DNA of 64,000 nt from Ciona savignyi (Eukaryota > Chordata > Ascidiacea > Phlebobranchia > Cionidae), in NCBI GenBank assembly GCA_000149265.1, contig CH002917.1, forward strand, positions 1,099,965 through 1,163,964. The letters are read 5' to 3'. The translations under genes and the position numbers were made by a program. Shown here piece after piece: positions 1 through 12,200 of this stretch (position 1 is the stretch's first letter; each line of letters opens with the position of its first letter). Below the pieces are notes generated by a model. That model was not told the DNA's origin. It was given only the letters and a program-made list of their open reading frames with translations, and did not search any database.

Positions 1-129
1 ACCTTCCGCACACGATCAAACAACACCGACCCTTAATTGACGTCATAATGTTTTTCAGGTCAGCCTTTGCACGCGATCAATGACCAATAACTGGCGCCAT
101 AATGCAGTTTTAAGTGGATGACGTCCATC

Positions 130-408
130 ATGGATTAGTGCGTCGCGTTTCTGTCGAAGGATTGAAGGTTGGAAACGGGTCGCTAGCTATTGGTTGTGTC
201 CTTGGGAAGGTAACTTAACGGACATTGCCTAAACCAAGTGGAATGATGGGTTCTTCCAAAATAAATAAACGTCTTAATCATACACATTGCAATAGCTTCG
301 GTACCCCAATTGTGGGCGCGAGGTGATCTGACGTATGCCCGTTATTACACGCCCATTGCGTTTTACCATTTATGGGGATAAAGATGGAAGTCGTTTCCTA
401 TCACATCC
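130..408 (+). repeat. SINE family 1, diverged copy
   Basis: Recognised by GGTCGCTAGCTATTGG, GTGTCCTTGGG, GGACATTGCC, GGGCGCGAGGTGATCTGACG and the tail GGGGATAAAGATGGAAG. The CCTAT tail is degenerate. Confidence 0.75.
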
Positions 409-1786
409 CAGTCTGTATGTGTGTGTAGGTAGTTTATAGTCCCTACCGCCGACTAAATATTCATGTAAAACATTGAAGTAGTTTCGAACTTAGGTTTCAA
501 GTTAAGACAATTCCGGTTAATTATAGGGTGCAATATCATACAACAAATATTGTACATACGTAGGGTGGCGATAAAGAGCCAAATGGATTTTAAATAAGCC
601 ATTCCTGCACGTTTTCGCTATTCATCGTGATACATCTAATATATTTTGGCTGGTAACTTAAGCCAGCGCCTATATATAAGTATATTTTATATATAGACGT
701 TTAAAAAAACGCCCAATGAAAAACTTTTCGAATTTTAGAATAAAATCCGCTTCTAAGGGTTTTGTGTGATTTTTGCATTGTTCATTCTTTTTTTTTTTTT
801 AGGCCGAAGTATTGAACTAACGATAGTCTCGTTTGTTTTTAACTAGATTTTTCTATATAAATTGTTCGCTAAACCGTTTTCCCCCTATTTAACATTTTGT
901 TGTCTTGCAACATCCTGTATATTTAACAATACATATCATTACCGTTTCCTCATCTTGGGAAATCCCCTTAGACGAATAGATAAAAATCAGTTTACTCAAC
1001 CATGATTTGGCATATTTTATAACCAATAAATTAAACGATTCTGTAAATAGTCTATAGCAAGTTAGACGGCCGAACATGAGATGACAAGATGCAATTTCTA
1101 ATATGGAGCACAATTTGCATTTAAAAAAAGACAGGGTGGTAGTTTTGTATTTAGTTGGAAAAACAGTTGTCAGGTATTTTATGTAGAAATTGGTCTCTCA
1201 GAATGTAGTTGACAGTTTATGACCTAGCTTGACGTCTTTACACATTTTTTTCATAAAAAAAATTGAGTTTTATCATTTTTAAATAAATGTTGGCTTGCTG
1301 TGCGCAGGTAAAATAGTTTGGTTTACTTGATGTGTCTCAAAGACTACAATTTATCGTAGAAATCAGCCGTATTTCACATACCATAGTCTCCATATGCACA
1401 GCTTTAGTTGCAATATGTAAATTTTTTATAAACATTTACTTTTTATGTGGGTTTAGCCATGTTTAATTATATCAAACCTTGATTATTAATTGGTTATTAG
1501 ACGTGTTTTAACGGCTTGTTTTGCCGTTTTTTTTGCCGTTTTCCAAATTTTTATCAAAAGTCCTGCTTCGTGTTTTCATCGTGGAAACAAAAAATAAACT
1601 AAACTAATATATTAGGAGTTTGTAATCTCTATGTAATAAAAAAAAATATTAAGTTGCAGTTCAAGCATTTTGAGCAGCAAGATTGGTTTATAACCTGTGA
1701 CAGATTAAAGAGATGCAAAATACAATGTTTAAAACAAAGGTTATTTTTAAGTGTTTGAACATTAACACAAGCTTGTCACTGTAGAC

Positions 1787-2064
1787 CAGTGCTTCTCAAA
1801 TGGTGCGCCGCGGCGCACTGGTGCACCACAGGGGTTAGCTAGGTGCGCCACACTTGCATTTTGTAAATTTACGACAAAGTGTGCATAGATCAAAAACCAT
1901 TAAATACTTAGTGTCTAGTTCGTTCTTTTTCATTAATTTTCCTTATTTTTTCTAAATTGTTTGAGAATTTAGCATATTGTTTTAACTCTCTGTGCAAAGT
2001 GCGCCCGTTCGTTTCTTAATTGGTCTCGGGTGCGCCACGAGGTCAAAAAGATCGAGAACAACTG
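1787..2064. mobile_element. hAT-type non-autonomous element with 8-bp target duplication
   Basis: Left end CAGTGCTTCTCAAATGG and right end GAGAACAACTG are imperfect inverted repeats. Both sides are flanked by CTGTAGAC (1779-1786 and 2065-2072). The subterminal part is a GC-rich palindrome (GTGCGCCGCGGCGCAC). No transposase is encoded. Confidence 0.88.
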
Positions 2065-3232
2065 CTGTAGACTGTATAAGAAGTACTGGTATTACCAATT
2101 TTGATAAGAAATTGTGCACGCTAAAGGTTATAGCTGCACCCATCTAAAATGTTACCTTACTAACTTTAAAAACAAAATGTTGCATGATATACAAACAATT
2201 GTTTTCAGTTAGTTTCCATGCGTGGCTTGCCAATTACATAGATCCATTTAGTTGTTGGTTCATTCATAAATATGATTTACTATACTTTTCGATTTACATT
2301 TAGTATACTTTTATTTGTAAAATTTATAGGAGTGTTAATGCGAAATTGGATCAGTGGGGTCATTTTCAAACTCAACACTTTAAATTAAACTAAATCATCC
2401 CCACTATATTCTAGACTAGAACATCCAGGTTTAGATATCATTATTAAAAACTCATCCTTTATTTTTTGTTTAATTTTCTCCCCTTTTCTATTCGGTAAAA
2501 GTCGCAGAAAGAACTCAATTCATTTATTATAATATTAATCGAAAAACAAACAAGAAATTATGATGGAAATCTTTTTAAAAAATAACATTTTATATATATA
2601 CAAGAGGAAATGGACACACTTTAAGTGAATGTAATAATATAACAAAATATAAAAACTCTTAGTTCTGACATCGCTTTATAGAGTTTCAATTGTGATATCA
2701 TAGGAATAGATTGATTCATAGTTTGATAAATTGCCTTGTCATAGTGCTGTAACGACACGTGATTGATTATCAGGAAATAACATCCTGATGTATAAGCATG
2801 ATGATGTAACATAATAAACAGCCTGAAGTTTGAATTTAATACATGGGAAAAATATAGTAAAATATAGAAATGAATAAACAAATAGGATTAACTGTATCAT
2901 ATGTTTTCTATGAGATAAACATAAATATACTATCCTATCCTAAAAAGTTTTATTAATAAGTTGCATTGTTGTGGAGAAAGCTGTGTCATCTGAAAAGGAA
3001 GAGGAAAGTCCTGACGTTTGACACAAACTTAATTTAATACTCTTATTCATTAAAATAAATAAAGAACAGGGTTGTTTAAGGTAAAATATTGAATGCTTGT
3101 ACAGTTTAATTCATAAACACCATTTTTATTCAATGTTTTAAATGGTTACTCATTCTACTTTATAGATCACCATTTAGGTAAACATTTGTTTAATTCATTT
3201 CGGGATATAACTTTAAACGAAATATTAGTCTG

Positions 3233-3254
3233 TTGTTTTTTTTGCAGACTCAAT
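3233..3254 (+). promoter_or_regulatory. Candidate trans-splice (or 5'UTR) acceptor before the lipoxygenase-like ATG
   Basis: A T-rich tract ends in GCAG at 3244-3247, only 7 nt before the ATG at 3255. No upstream non-coding exon with a donor was recognised. In Ciona this layout is typical of spliced-leader addition. A distant 5'UTR exon is the alternative. Confidence 0.4.
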
Positions 3255-6200
3255 ATGATTATAAAACTTGTTGAAAATTATATTTTCCTGTGGCTGCTGT
3301 GTCTGTACTACCCTCTGTATTTGATTGGGGTACTTCTGATCAGGGTGAAAATTATTTTAAACTTATGCAAAAAATACAGCGGAATTTGGTTTGTCAAGTA
3401 TGCTACGATGACTCCAGTGAGCAAGAGAAGCCAGGTAGAATGATATGATTCGATATTTTTTATGTTTTTTTAGTTTAATTTTGTTTTATCAATATTTTAA
3501 ATACCAGTCTTTATATTCCCATTATTTTATTAGTTTTTAATTGTTGTTCTTAGTTTTTAAAAACAACTTTTAAAATTTTACCTAAAATGATTAAAATTAA
3601 AAATGTATATGATTCTAAAATAAATCTGAAAAAATACTCTTTCCAGTTTATAATCCCCGGTTCAAATCCTGGTAATCTGAAGATTGCCCGTGTGGTAACC
3701 CCCATGGTTTTCATATTTAAGGGAATTAACATAAATATCCTATCCTATTTATGATTTCAATCTCTAAAACTTTTTTGCCACTGGTAAAATACCTATTCCT
3801 CAGAATGTTAATGGTAAAATTAAAAAATTCTCCAGATTTTCGACATTGGTAGAGTTTCAACTGATGAGGAAATCGATTTCTTGCGCCATAGAAGTCGTTG
3901 TTATGTCACAATGATGACACTGGGTGTTGCCAGGCAACTCGCTAAGCTTGCTACCGGGTTAGTTGCAGATTTTTGTACATTTTAGCAATTGGCAAGGCCA
4001 GTTAGTTCAGACCATTGGTTATCCGTCCGACCGGTTAGTCTGGTGGTTAAGTGGGACGCCTTTCAGCTGAAAGGTTGCAGGTATAAATCTGGTCGCTAGT
4101 TAGGCGGTTGTGTCCTTGGGCGAGGCGCTTAACGGACATTGCCTGAACCCAGAGGATTAATGGGTTCTACTTAAGTAAAGGAACAAGTGTATCATATACA
4201 ACATACTGCAATAGCTCCGGTAACACAACGATGGGCGCGAGGTAATCTGACGATTTCCCGTGTGTTAACCCCCATTGGTTTTTCCATACACGGGAATAAA
4301 CATGAATAAACTATCCTATCCTATCACATGAAAATTATTGAAACAATGACGATTAGCATACATAAGTTACCTTAAACACATTGCAAATAAACCAATGGTG
4401 GGCAGTGGGCATTAGGTTATGTCACATTTATTTGTGTAAAAAATACCCCTACATTAGCCTTACATTTTCCCATGCATGGTAATAAAAATCCTATAATTAT
4501 ATGGTAATATTATGTTATCACAGGCAGCAAACAATCAAGTTAATATCGGACGACGACCTCATTTATGTCTTGTTTCACACTCCATTTGCTTACGACCTCG
4601 TGTGGTTGGAGGATCGGAACCTGTACTGCATGGATATGAGTGAATATAAAAATTTCAAAACTTTTCATGTGGGGGTCATTGGTTTACTTTGTTTTTACTC
4701 TAGTTGGTTCCTTTGTTTATTTTTTAAGGAGAATAAGAGGAAAGGAGGGAAACTGCACACTAAAATAAATATTTGGGCATTAGAATTAGTTTTAAACATG
4801 AGGTTAAAGTTAGGGTTAGTTCAGCGTTAAAATTAGTGTTTGGTGCACAGGTAAAATAAATTAGTTTTTATAGATTTTAGTTTGCAGTTTCCCTCCTTCC
4901 CTCTTTTCCTATTAGTGTTGCCCATTTTTTACCTAAATGCAATGACATTTGACCTCGTCTAATGATATGTTCTGTTAATTGGCTTCGTACCATTAGGCAG
5001 AAGGTTGTAAGATCAAAACAAGCTGCTGGCGAATAAGCTTATCGTTGAACAATTAGTCAGTGTTGCCTTATCCCACTGGTTTAATAGGTTAAGCGAAATC
5101 TGTACAAAAGTTTTAGTCAAAAGTTAAATCATATTGAACTCACTACAATAATTTCGTTAACTGGACTGTGGACATTACATAAACGGTTGATTGTCTAAAT
5201 TATAGCCTTCCAGCATTATACCACCCCTAAAGTAAACATGTATAATTGTCAATAATAATTTCACAATGTTACAGCTGGGTTAACTGTGTTGCATATTTAA
5301 AAAACGCAAAAAAAACAACAATTTTATTGGTTAAGGGATGGATGCTTTCATTACTTCTAAATAAAAATTATTATACCATTCCAAGTATTTTTTATCTCAA
5401 TTTTTAGTGACTTAAATTTATGTTAATTTAAATTTTTAATGACTTTTTTAATATTATTTTTTCTTTGCATTTTTTATTTTAAAATTCTAATGAGTGAACT
5501 TCAACTAAATTTAAAATAAATTTTGTATTGCCTTTCTTTTAAATTTTTTAAATTATGACATTACAGGGATATTGTTGGGATGTGCGTAAAATATTCGTCG
5601 ACCCACAAAGATATAAGATATCTATAGAAATGCATGATGGGACAGAGCTCAAATCAGATGGCGATCGATTGACATACGAACTTGCAAAGCTGCACGCACA
5701 GGTTTATATTTTGTCCTAAAATTCAAAGCAAAAAAACGACCATAAATGTACCGATACACAGTGATGGAATTCAAGAGATTTGCATGGGTTCGGTCGAACC
5801 CTTTCTTGGAACGTCGGGAAAATCACCAATCCGATTTTTTTGCTTTTTTACAGACATTAGACCTTTTAGGGAACCTGTTGTTAGTAAGTACGATACTAAA
5901 GAGAACCTGTTCTTAAATTTTTGAATCCCATCACTGACAGTACATCATATTAATTAAATATTTTTTTGGTTTTTATGTATTTAAGATTGGATTTATATTA
6001 TCAGGTTTGGAACAGAATAGGATATGAATCCAGGGCACAAAAAACATTGAATTTTAATAAGTAAGAATTCACTCGCTTGTGGAAGCTCTTTAACACGAGT
6101 AAATCTTTAACACAATTTACGGGTAAATCTTTTAACAAAACCTTCTCTGCTAAACGTCTTGTTTAATGACACAACAGTCAAGTAAGCAGATGGTTTTGAT

Positions 6201-9200
6201 TGACCTTTAGGCTGTTCCAGACCACCAACGCTGTTATTGATCTAACTAGTCCAGTGTTTCCCAACCCGAGTCCGCGGTCTTAAATGAGTCCGTGGAAGGT
6301 TTAAATGAGTCCGCAAGCACATCAACAATTTATAAAATCTTTATTTGTTTTTGATCGTTATAAACAGCAGTGATATGTTTTTATCAACAAGACATTGTAA
6401 CTTAAAGTAATTTTGTAGTAGTTTGTAGTAGTGTATTGTATGCACATAGTCCAGTTACGCTACACTTTTGGCTTACGCTAATTGAAAATTGATGCACTTT
6501 GAGTCCCCAAAGACTTTCGCTGGTGTGGAAATAGTCCGCGACCAAAAAAGGTTGGGAAACACTGAACTAGTCAGACAAATTTTGGAACATATATATCAGG
6601 AGTGCCAATGGTTTAATTTAAAAGATAATGTTGCAGTTGCACAATTGGTCTCTTTACCTTCAACCTATGAACACAACTACTGGTATTTAATAACTCAATC
6701 TCAAAATTAATAAATGGCGACATGATATTCCGTGTATGTGTCGACACATCTGTATAATGGATCAATTTTAAAGTGTCAAATATCCTTCATACTTAGTAAC
6801 TTTAATATGACTCTATATAATCAAACCTTAACAGCAATAGTAATATCAATATTTTACCCATTGGTACCAATTACAGTACTAGTGGTATATTAAAAAAATT
6901 GTGCTGTTATAAAAACAGTACTTTTTACTGCATTACGTTAATGGGATATTAAAAATATATAGATGAAAATAAATATTAAGTAAAATGCTTAAATTTGTAA
7001 GAGTGTTCAAAACCAGTAATTTTTTTGTTACTATTTATGTTTTTTTAATTTCCAACGTAAGAAAATTTCTAGCCTTAAACGCAGATTGCATAATGTGTGT
7101 AACTTTATTTATCCTGTTATTTCATGTGCAAAGTAAACTGAGTTTGCCTTAATGGTGAAACATAAATTTTCAGTAGAACAATATTTGTTCAATGGTGATG
7201 GATAGATGTTAATTTAAATTTGAACTTTGCACTCACCATTATAATTAAATGGTGTAGTACTGCAATCAGTTTATTTAATGAAATCGAAAGTAATGTTTAA
7301 GTTTAAACCTTACCATATTTAAGTGATGTTCTATAACCAAGGACTTGCATTAGAATTGTTAAGTACCTGCTGTTGAAATGCCTCTGCTATTAAATACATC
7401 ATGTTGTGGTTATAGACCTTCGTAATTTTATGACTATTTTAAAACAAAACTAGCTAGCTAGCTTACAACTACTTCTTTGAATATAAAAATGCTACGCTGT
7501 GCTAAACCATTGAGATGCACAAACAACAGGAAAACTTGCTTCCGGGTTTAACGACTTATTGACCAAGGTGTTAAAGTGTTGTTTAGACTAATAATGTACA
7601 AGTAGTCGTTAAATCCCATGTAGACTTTTACCAGCGCAACTTTAAATTATGATGCAATTATACATTTTTCTTGAGGACACGACTCGTTTTTTAAACAGTT
7701 TGTAAACGACATCAGTTTTAAACGTAGGTAAAGGAGCACGCATTAACCGATACCAACCTGAAAAGTTCGCTTTGTTTTAATGCAAGCAATCGCAGCATTG
7801 ACTTCCTTGGGCACAACTTCACCATGGTTTGCAGTTTTCTATAAACAAACAAGTAGAGAAGACAAGTTACAAATAACGATCTATCATGCACCAACACATG
7901 CGTATACCGAGTTACAAAATTTGCACTGCCCATGTGCATTTAGCATGATAATTACATGTCTACCCTTTGTCTGTTGCAAGATTTTTTGTTCCTTGCTTGT
8001 TGTCAATAATACCCTAATGACATCACTATACTGGACAACTAGGTTAAGTTGTGTGGAAGCAATACATTAAGCAATGCTGAAGAGTAGAAATGCCTCAAAA
8101 ACATTAAAATTTGTTTTTTTATTGGAAATCTCCACTGTATAACATCTTATCCTCATAAATATGCATAGCAACTGCAACAAATACAATCATTGTATTAGTA
8201 GTGGCTGGTCTAGGCATCAACGGGACTACACAATACAGGCCTAAAATACTTTAAAAGGTGTTATCCTAGTTCCAGAGAAACTTTGTCGTTTAGTTTTTTT
8301 GGTGAAAATAGAGGATAGTTACCATGGGCCAGCGGTTCCCAAACTTTTTTTGTTGGCGGCGCCTTTTGAAAACTTATTAAACCTTGCGGCTCCCTCATAA
8401 AGCCAAAATTTTCAAAATACGAGTATTGTATATTGTATATCCAGACTAGTACGCACTTTAATAACCATTCAAATTGTTTAAAACTATTCACCAAAGTAAC
8501 GAACAGTCAATCAATGCAAAGCAGTTATTTGACAAACCATTATTCGAAAACAATGCAACGTTAGCCAGCAAAAAGTGGCAGTTAACACCGAACAATGGAT
8601 TTTTTACAAGTAAAACGAATACTGTATAGGGTTGCACACCAGGCTCATACATCTCCAACTAACACATGTACTCCAATTTTTTGTGAGAAAACAATATAAT
8701 AAATGCAGCAACTTCCGCATGCTTTCGCGGCGCCCCTGGCAAAGTCTCGCGGCTCCCCAGGGCGCCGCGGCGCCCAGTTTGGGAACCGCTGCCATAGGCA
8801 TTAATTTTTTTTCGTTGTAAACAAAAACAGAGGACATCATGGCGGCATGATGGCATAACGATATTTTGCTGCAACCAACTTTAAATTATGCAAAAATTAG
8901 CGGAATTGGCACACTCGCTACGAATTGTTCCCCATTAAGAAAATCACTATATATATTTATGTTACTACGGATTCGCCTTGCTGTTATTTAATTGTTTGAA
9001 AGACTATGTCGGCAACCGCAAAGTAAGTGTGCCAAGTCCGCTCATTTTCGCCTAATTTAAAATTGGTTGCAGCTATATAACGTTATGCAGTCATGACGCC
9101 ACGCCTGTTTTCGTTTACAATGGAAAAAAATCGACGCCTATGCAAACTATTAGTTACCTATCCACTATATACCCAACAACCTTGGTTTTCCCATTTACAT

Positions 9201-12200
9201 GGATAAACATGAATACCCTATCCTAACCTTATAGTGGTTCGTTATCAATTTACTATATACCCAACAACCACCCCAGGTTTGCCTCACATACTATGCACCA
9301 CTATATACCCACAACCACCGCAGGTTTGCCTCACATACTACGCACCAGGGTTGGAGCATAACTACGTCCACTTCGTGTACCCCAGCGCAGTGTGCGTGTA
9401 TGCTAAACGACTTCTCAATCGGTCCGGGGTTCTTTATAAACTACTTGCCCCACATTTTCGATTCGTCGAGAGGCTTAATTATCAGGTAATTTGTAAATTG
9501 TTTAACTTAACGAGGAGCATATTACTTTTGCTCACAAACGGCTGTGGGTTCGAAACCAACCTTAACCTCTTACTCCTTGATTATTTCCATAGGCAAGCGC
9601 CTTAGCTACTTTGGTTGAACCCACCAAATAAGTTGTTTAAACAAAAACTATAGCAATGTTTTTATCATATGCAACATACTTCAGTAATCTGGGTCATCAT
9701 ATGATGCGTCGCCTTTCAGCCGAAAGGTTGCAGGTTTGTTACTGGTCGCTACCTAGTCGGTTGTGTCCTTGGTCAAGGCACTTAGCGGACATTGCCTTAA
9801 CCCAGTGGATTAATAGATTCTACCAAATTGAAGGAACGTGTCTATTCTACACAACACACTGCATTAGCTTCGGTAACCTGACGGTGGGCGCGAGGTAATC
9901 TGACGATTGCCCGTGTGTAAAACCCCTTGGTTTTCCCATTCACAGGGATAAACATGAATATTGAATATCATATCCTATTCTAAAATATTTTCATTTTAAA
10001 ACCTATTTTGACCAATCAGGCGCTCCGGATCTGCCACGCCTCCAGCTCCAATCAATCAGCATTCGATAGATATTTTTGTTTCTGGAAATCATTTCCGGTC
10101 AACCGCGACCAGTTTTTGGCAGGGGTCGTGAATAAATTGCAAGATCATTTCTTCACAAAGGGATCTCAAGAATGTGCAAAGGTTACATTAATAGTTTTTA
10201 TCAAGAATGTGAATAAATATGGAAAAGTTATCGTCATGTTACCTTTAATCTAAAAGTTTGTTTAACAGAGCTATTGTAGTGTGTTTTATATTGTTTAACC
10301 CACCTTGTTTAACCCACTAAACCACTGCATTAAAGCAGCATCGATTAAGTGCTAAAGAACACAACGACTATGCAGCGACTAATTTCCATCAACAACATAT
10401 CAGCTTACTGCCCGATAAGATACCATGTGAGATTACTGGACCAACAAACCTACGAGTTAGTTTGGTGGTTTAGTGCATGGCCTTTTTTTTTGGTTTTCCC
10501 ATTCACAGGGATAAACATGAATATCTTTACATGTCTTATCCTATCCCAAGCCATTTTTATTTCGCTTTAACTTAAACTTATAGCTTTATTATCTTGCGCA
10601 GATGGAAGGACGGAAACATAGGGTATTTCCCCCAGAGTACGTCACTAATGATGAAGCTTTAAAGGTAACTTTGTCTTGCTGCGTTACCAATTTAGATTTG
10701 GCAGTAAGAATTATTTAATGATAGAAAGATACTCTTGTTTGTCCCTGTGGAATGGAAATTTTAAAGTCTTTATAACTGGGGAAATGTTTACATTACATGT
10801 CAGATTACTTTGTACCCATTGTCAGAGTTAATGTAGAGTTTTGTATATAATAAGCAATTTCTATAGCAACCCACTAATCCACCAAGTCAAGCCGATGCCC
10901 AGTAAGTGCTTTGCCCAAAGACTCAACTAACTAGCCAGTGTCTGGTTTTAATTTATTTAACAACTGGATTAATGGGTTATACCACATTGAAGTCTTTATC
11001 AGAGATAAACACACTGCAATAGCTCTGGTAACCCGACAGTGGGCACAAGGTGATTTGACGATTGCCTGTGTGTTAACCCGCTGGTTTATTCATTCACAGG
11101 GATAAACATGATTATTCTATCCTACCTATATATAACTTCTTTTGAATGATAAATTGCCATGAAGTAAGGTAATAAACTAAACAGATAAGTCATTGTTACA
11201 TCACAGATCCCATATTTAAAGTTCCTGCGTCAGTATTACCAAGTCATCCAAGATTTTGTGACGGAGATGGAACCCTATGTTGACAAGTATGCTTTAGCTT
11301 TAGTTTCACACTGAACTTTAGATCTAAATTATGTTAAGCACTAGATGATGCAATATTTTAAATACTAGGTGATGCCATCTACACACATTTTTATTGATTC
11401 CTACTTATCAATTTTCAAAAACCCTTCGTAAATTTTTGGAATTTTTGAATATCTAAAAGCCTGAAACACGCAAATGACACCTTACCCTCCATTTCCGCAG
11501 ATCAGAATGGGACTTATTGTCGCAAGCCATTGCAGCGCATGTCCCGAGATTTGACAAAGTCGACTTTGTAGAAGCAATCGCAACGTTTATTCACCTGGTA
11601 AGTACAATACATCACACTATTTATTTTCAGAGATGAAGATCATGTTCATGTGACTAGTGATGGGATACAAAATTTTAAGGACAGGTTTTATTTTGTATCA
11701 TACTTACTAACAACAGGTTTCCTAAAAGATCTAATCTCTGTAAAAAAGCAAGAATTGGATCGGTGATTATCCCGACGTTCTAAAAACGGGTTCTTGCCCA
11801 AGGACACAACCGACTAGCTACCAGTTTCGAACCTGCAACCCTTCGGCTGAAAGGAGACATTCGACCGAACCTATGAGAACCTCTTGAATCCCATCACTGC
11901 ATGTACCCACTTCACAATACATATGTAATCCATCGCTTACAGTGCAAAGTTTTTAGCAAATAGAATGTTTCGAACTAAATCTCATCATTTTAGGTAAAAA
12001 TAGTTAAAAAAACATTTCCACAAAACTTCAGACAGTTAGAAAATAGGACTTCACTAATCTGCGGGACAGCAGGATGAGCGGGGCTGGATAACGTCACTAT
12101 TTTGCGGAACAACGGGGCAGGACAGAAAACTATTCTTATGGGCAGGGCGAAAAGTGGCAAAGGGATATTTTTGTCACTAACATGAGCGGGACAGGTTATG

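Larger units (their letters stand above)
1..3232. other. Gene-free left flank
   Basis: AT-rich DNA holding one degenerate SINE (about 130-408) and one hAT-type MITE (1787-2064). The open frames here are short, repeat-free of protein-like motifs and not supported by splice signals. Nothing else was recognised. Confidence 0.6.

Noticed and set aside
6005..6059. Possible extra exon of the lipoxygenase-like gene (VWNRIGYESRAQ...) between exons 4 and 5
   Set aside because: Its donor leaves phase 2, which puts exon 5 out of frame, while exons 4 and 5 join directly in phase 0 and then give the family's exact LAK-to-PHFRF spacing.
9234..9323. N-terminal extension of the 123-codon open frame before exon 5
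   Set aside because: It is intron sequence made of duplicated splice-site copies; the splice-consistent exon starts at 9324.
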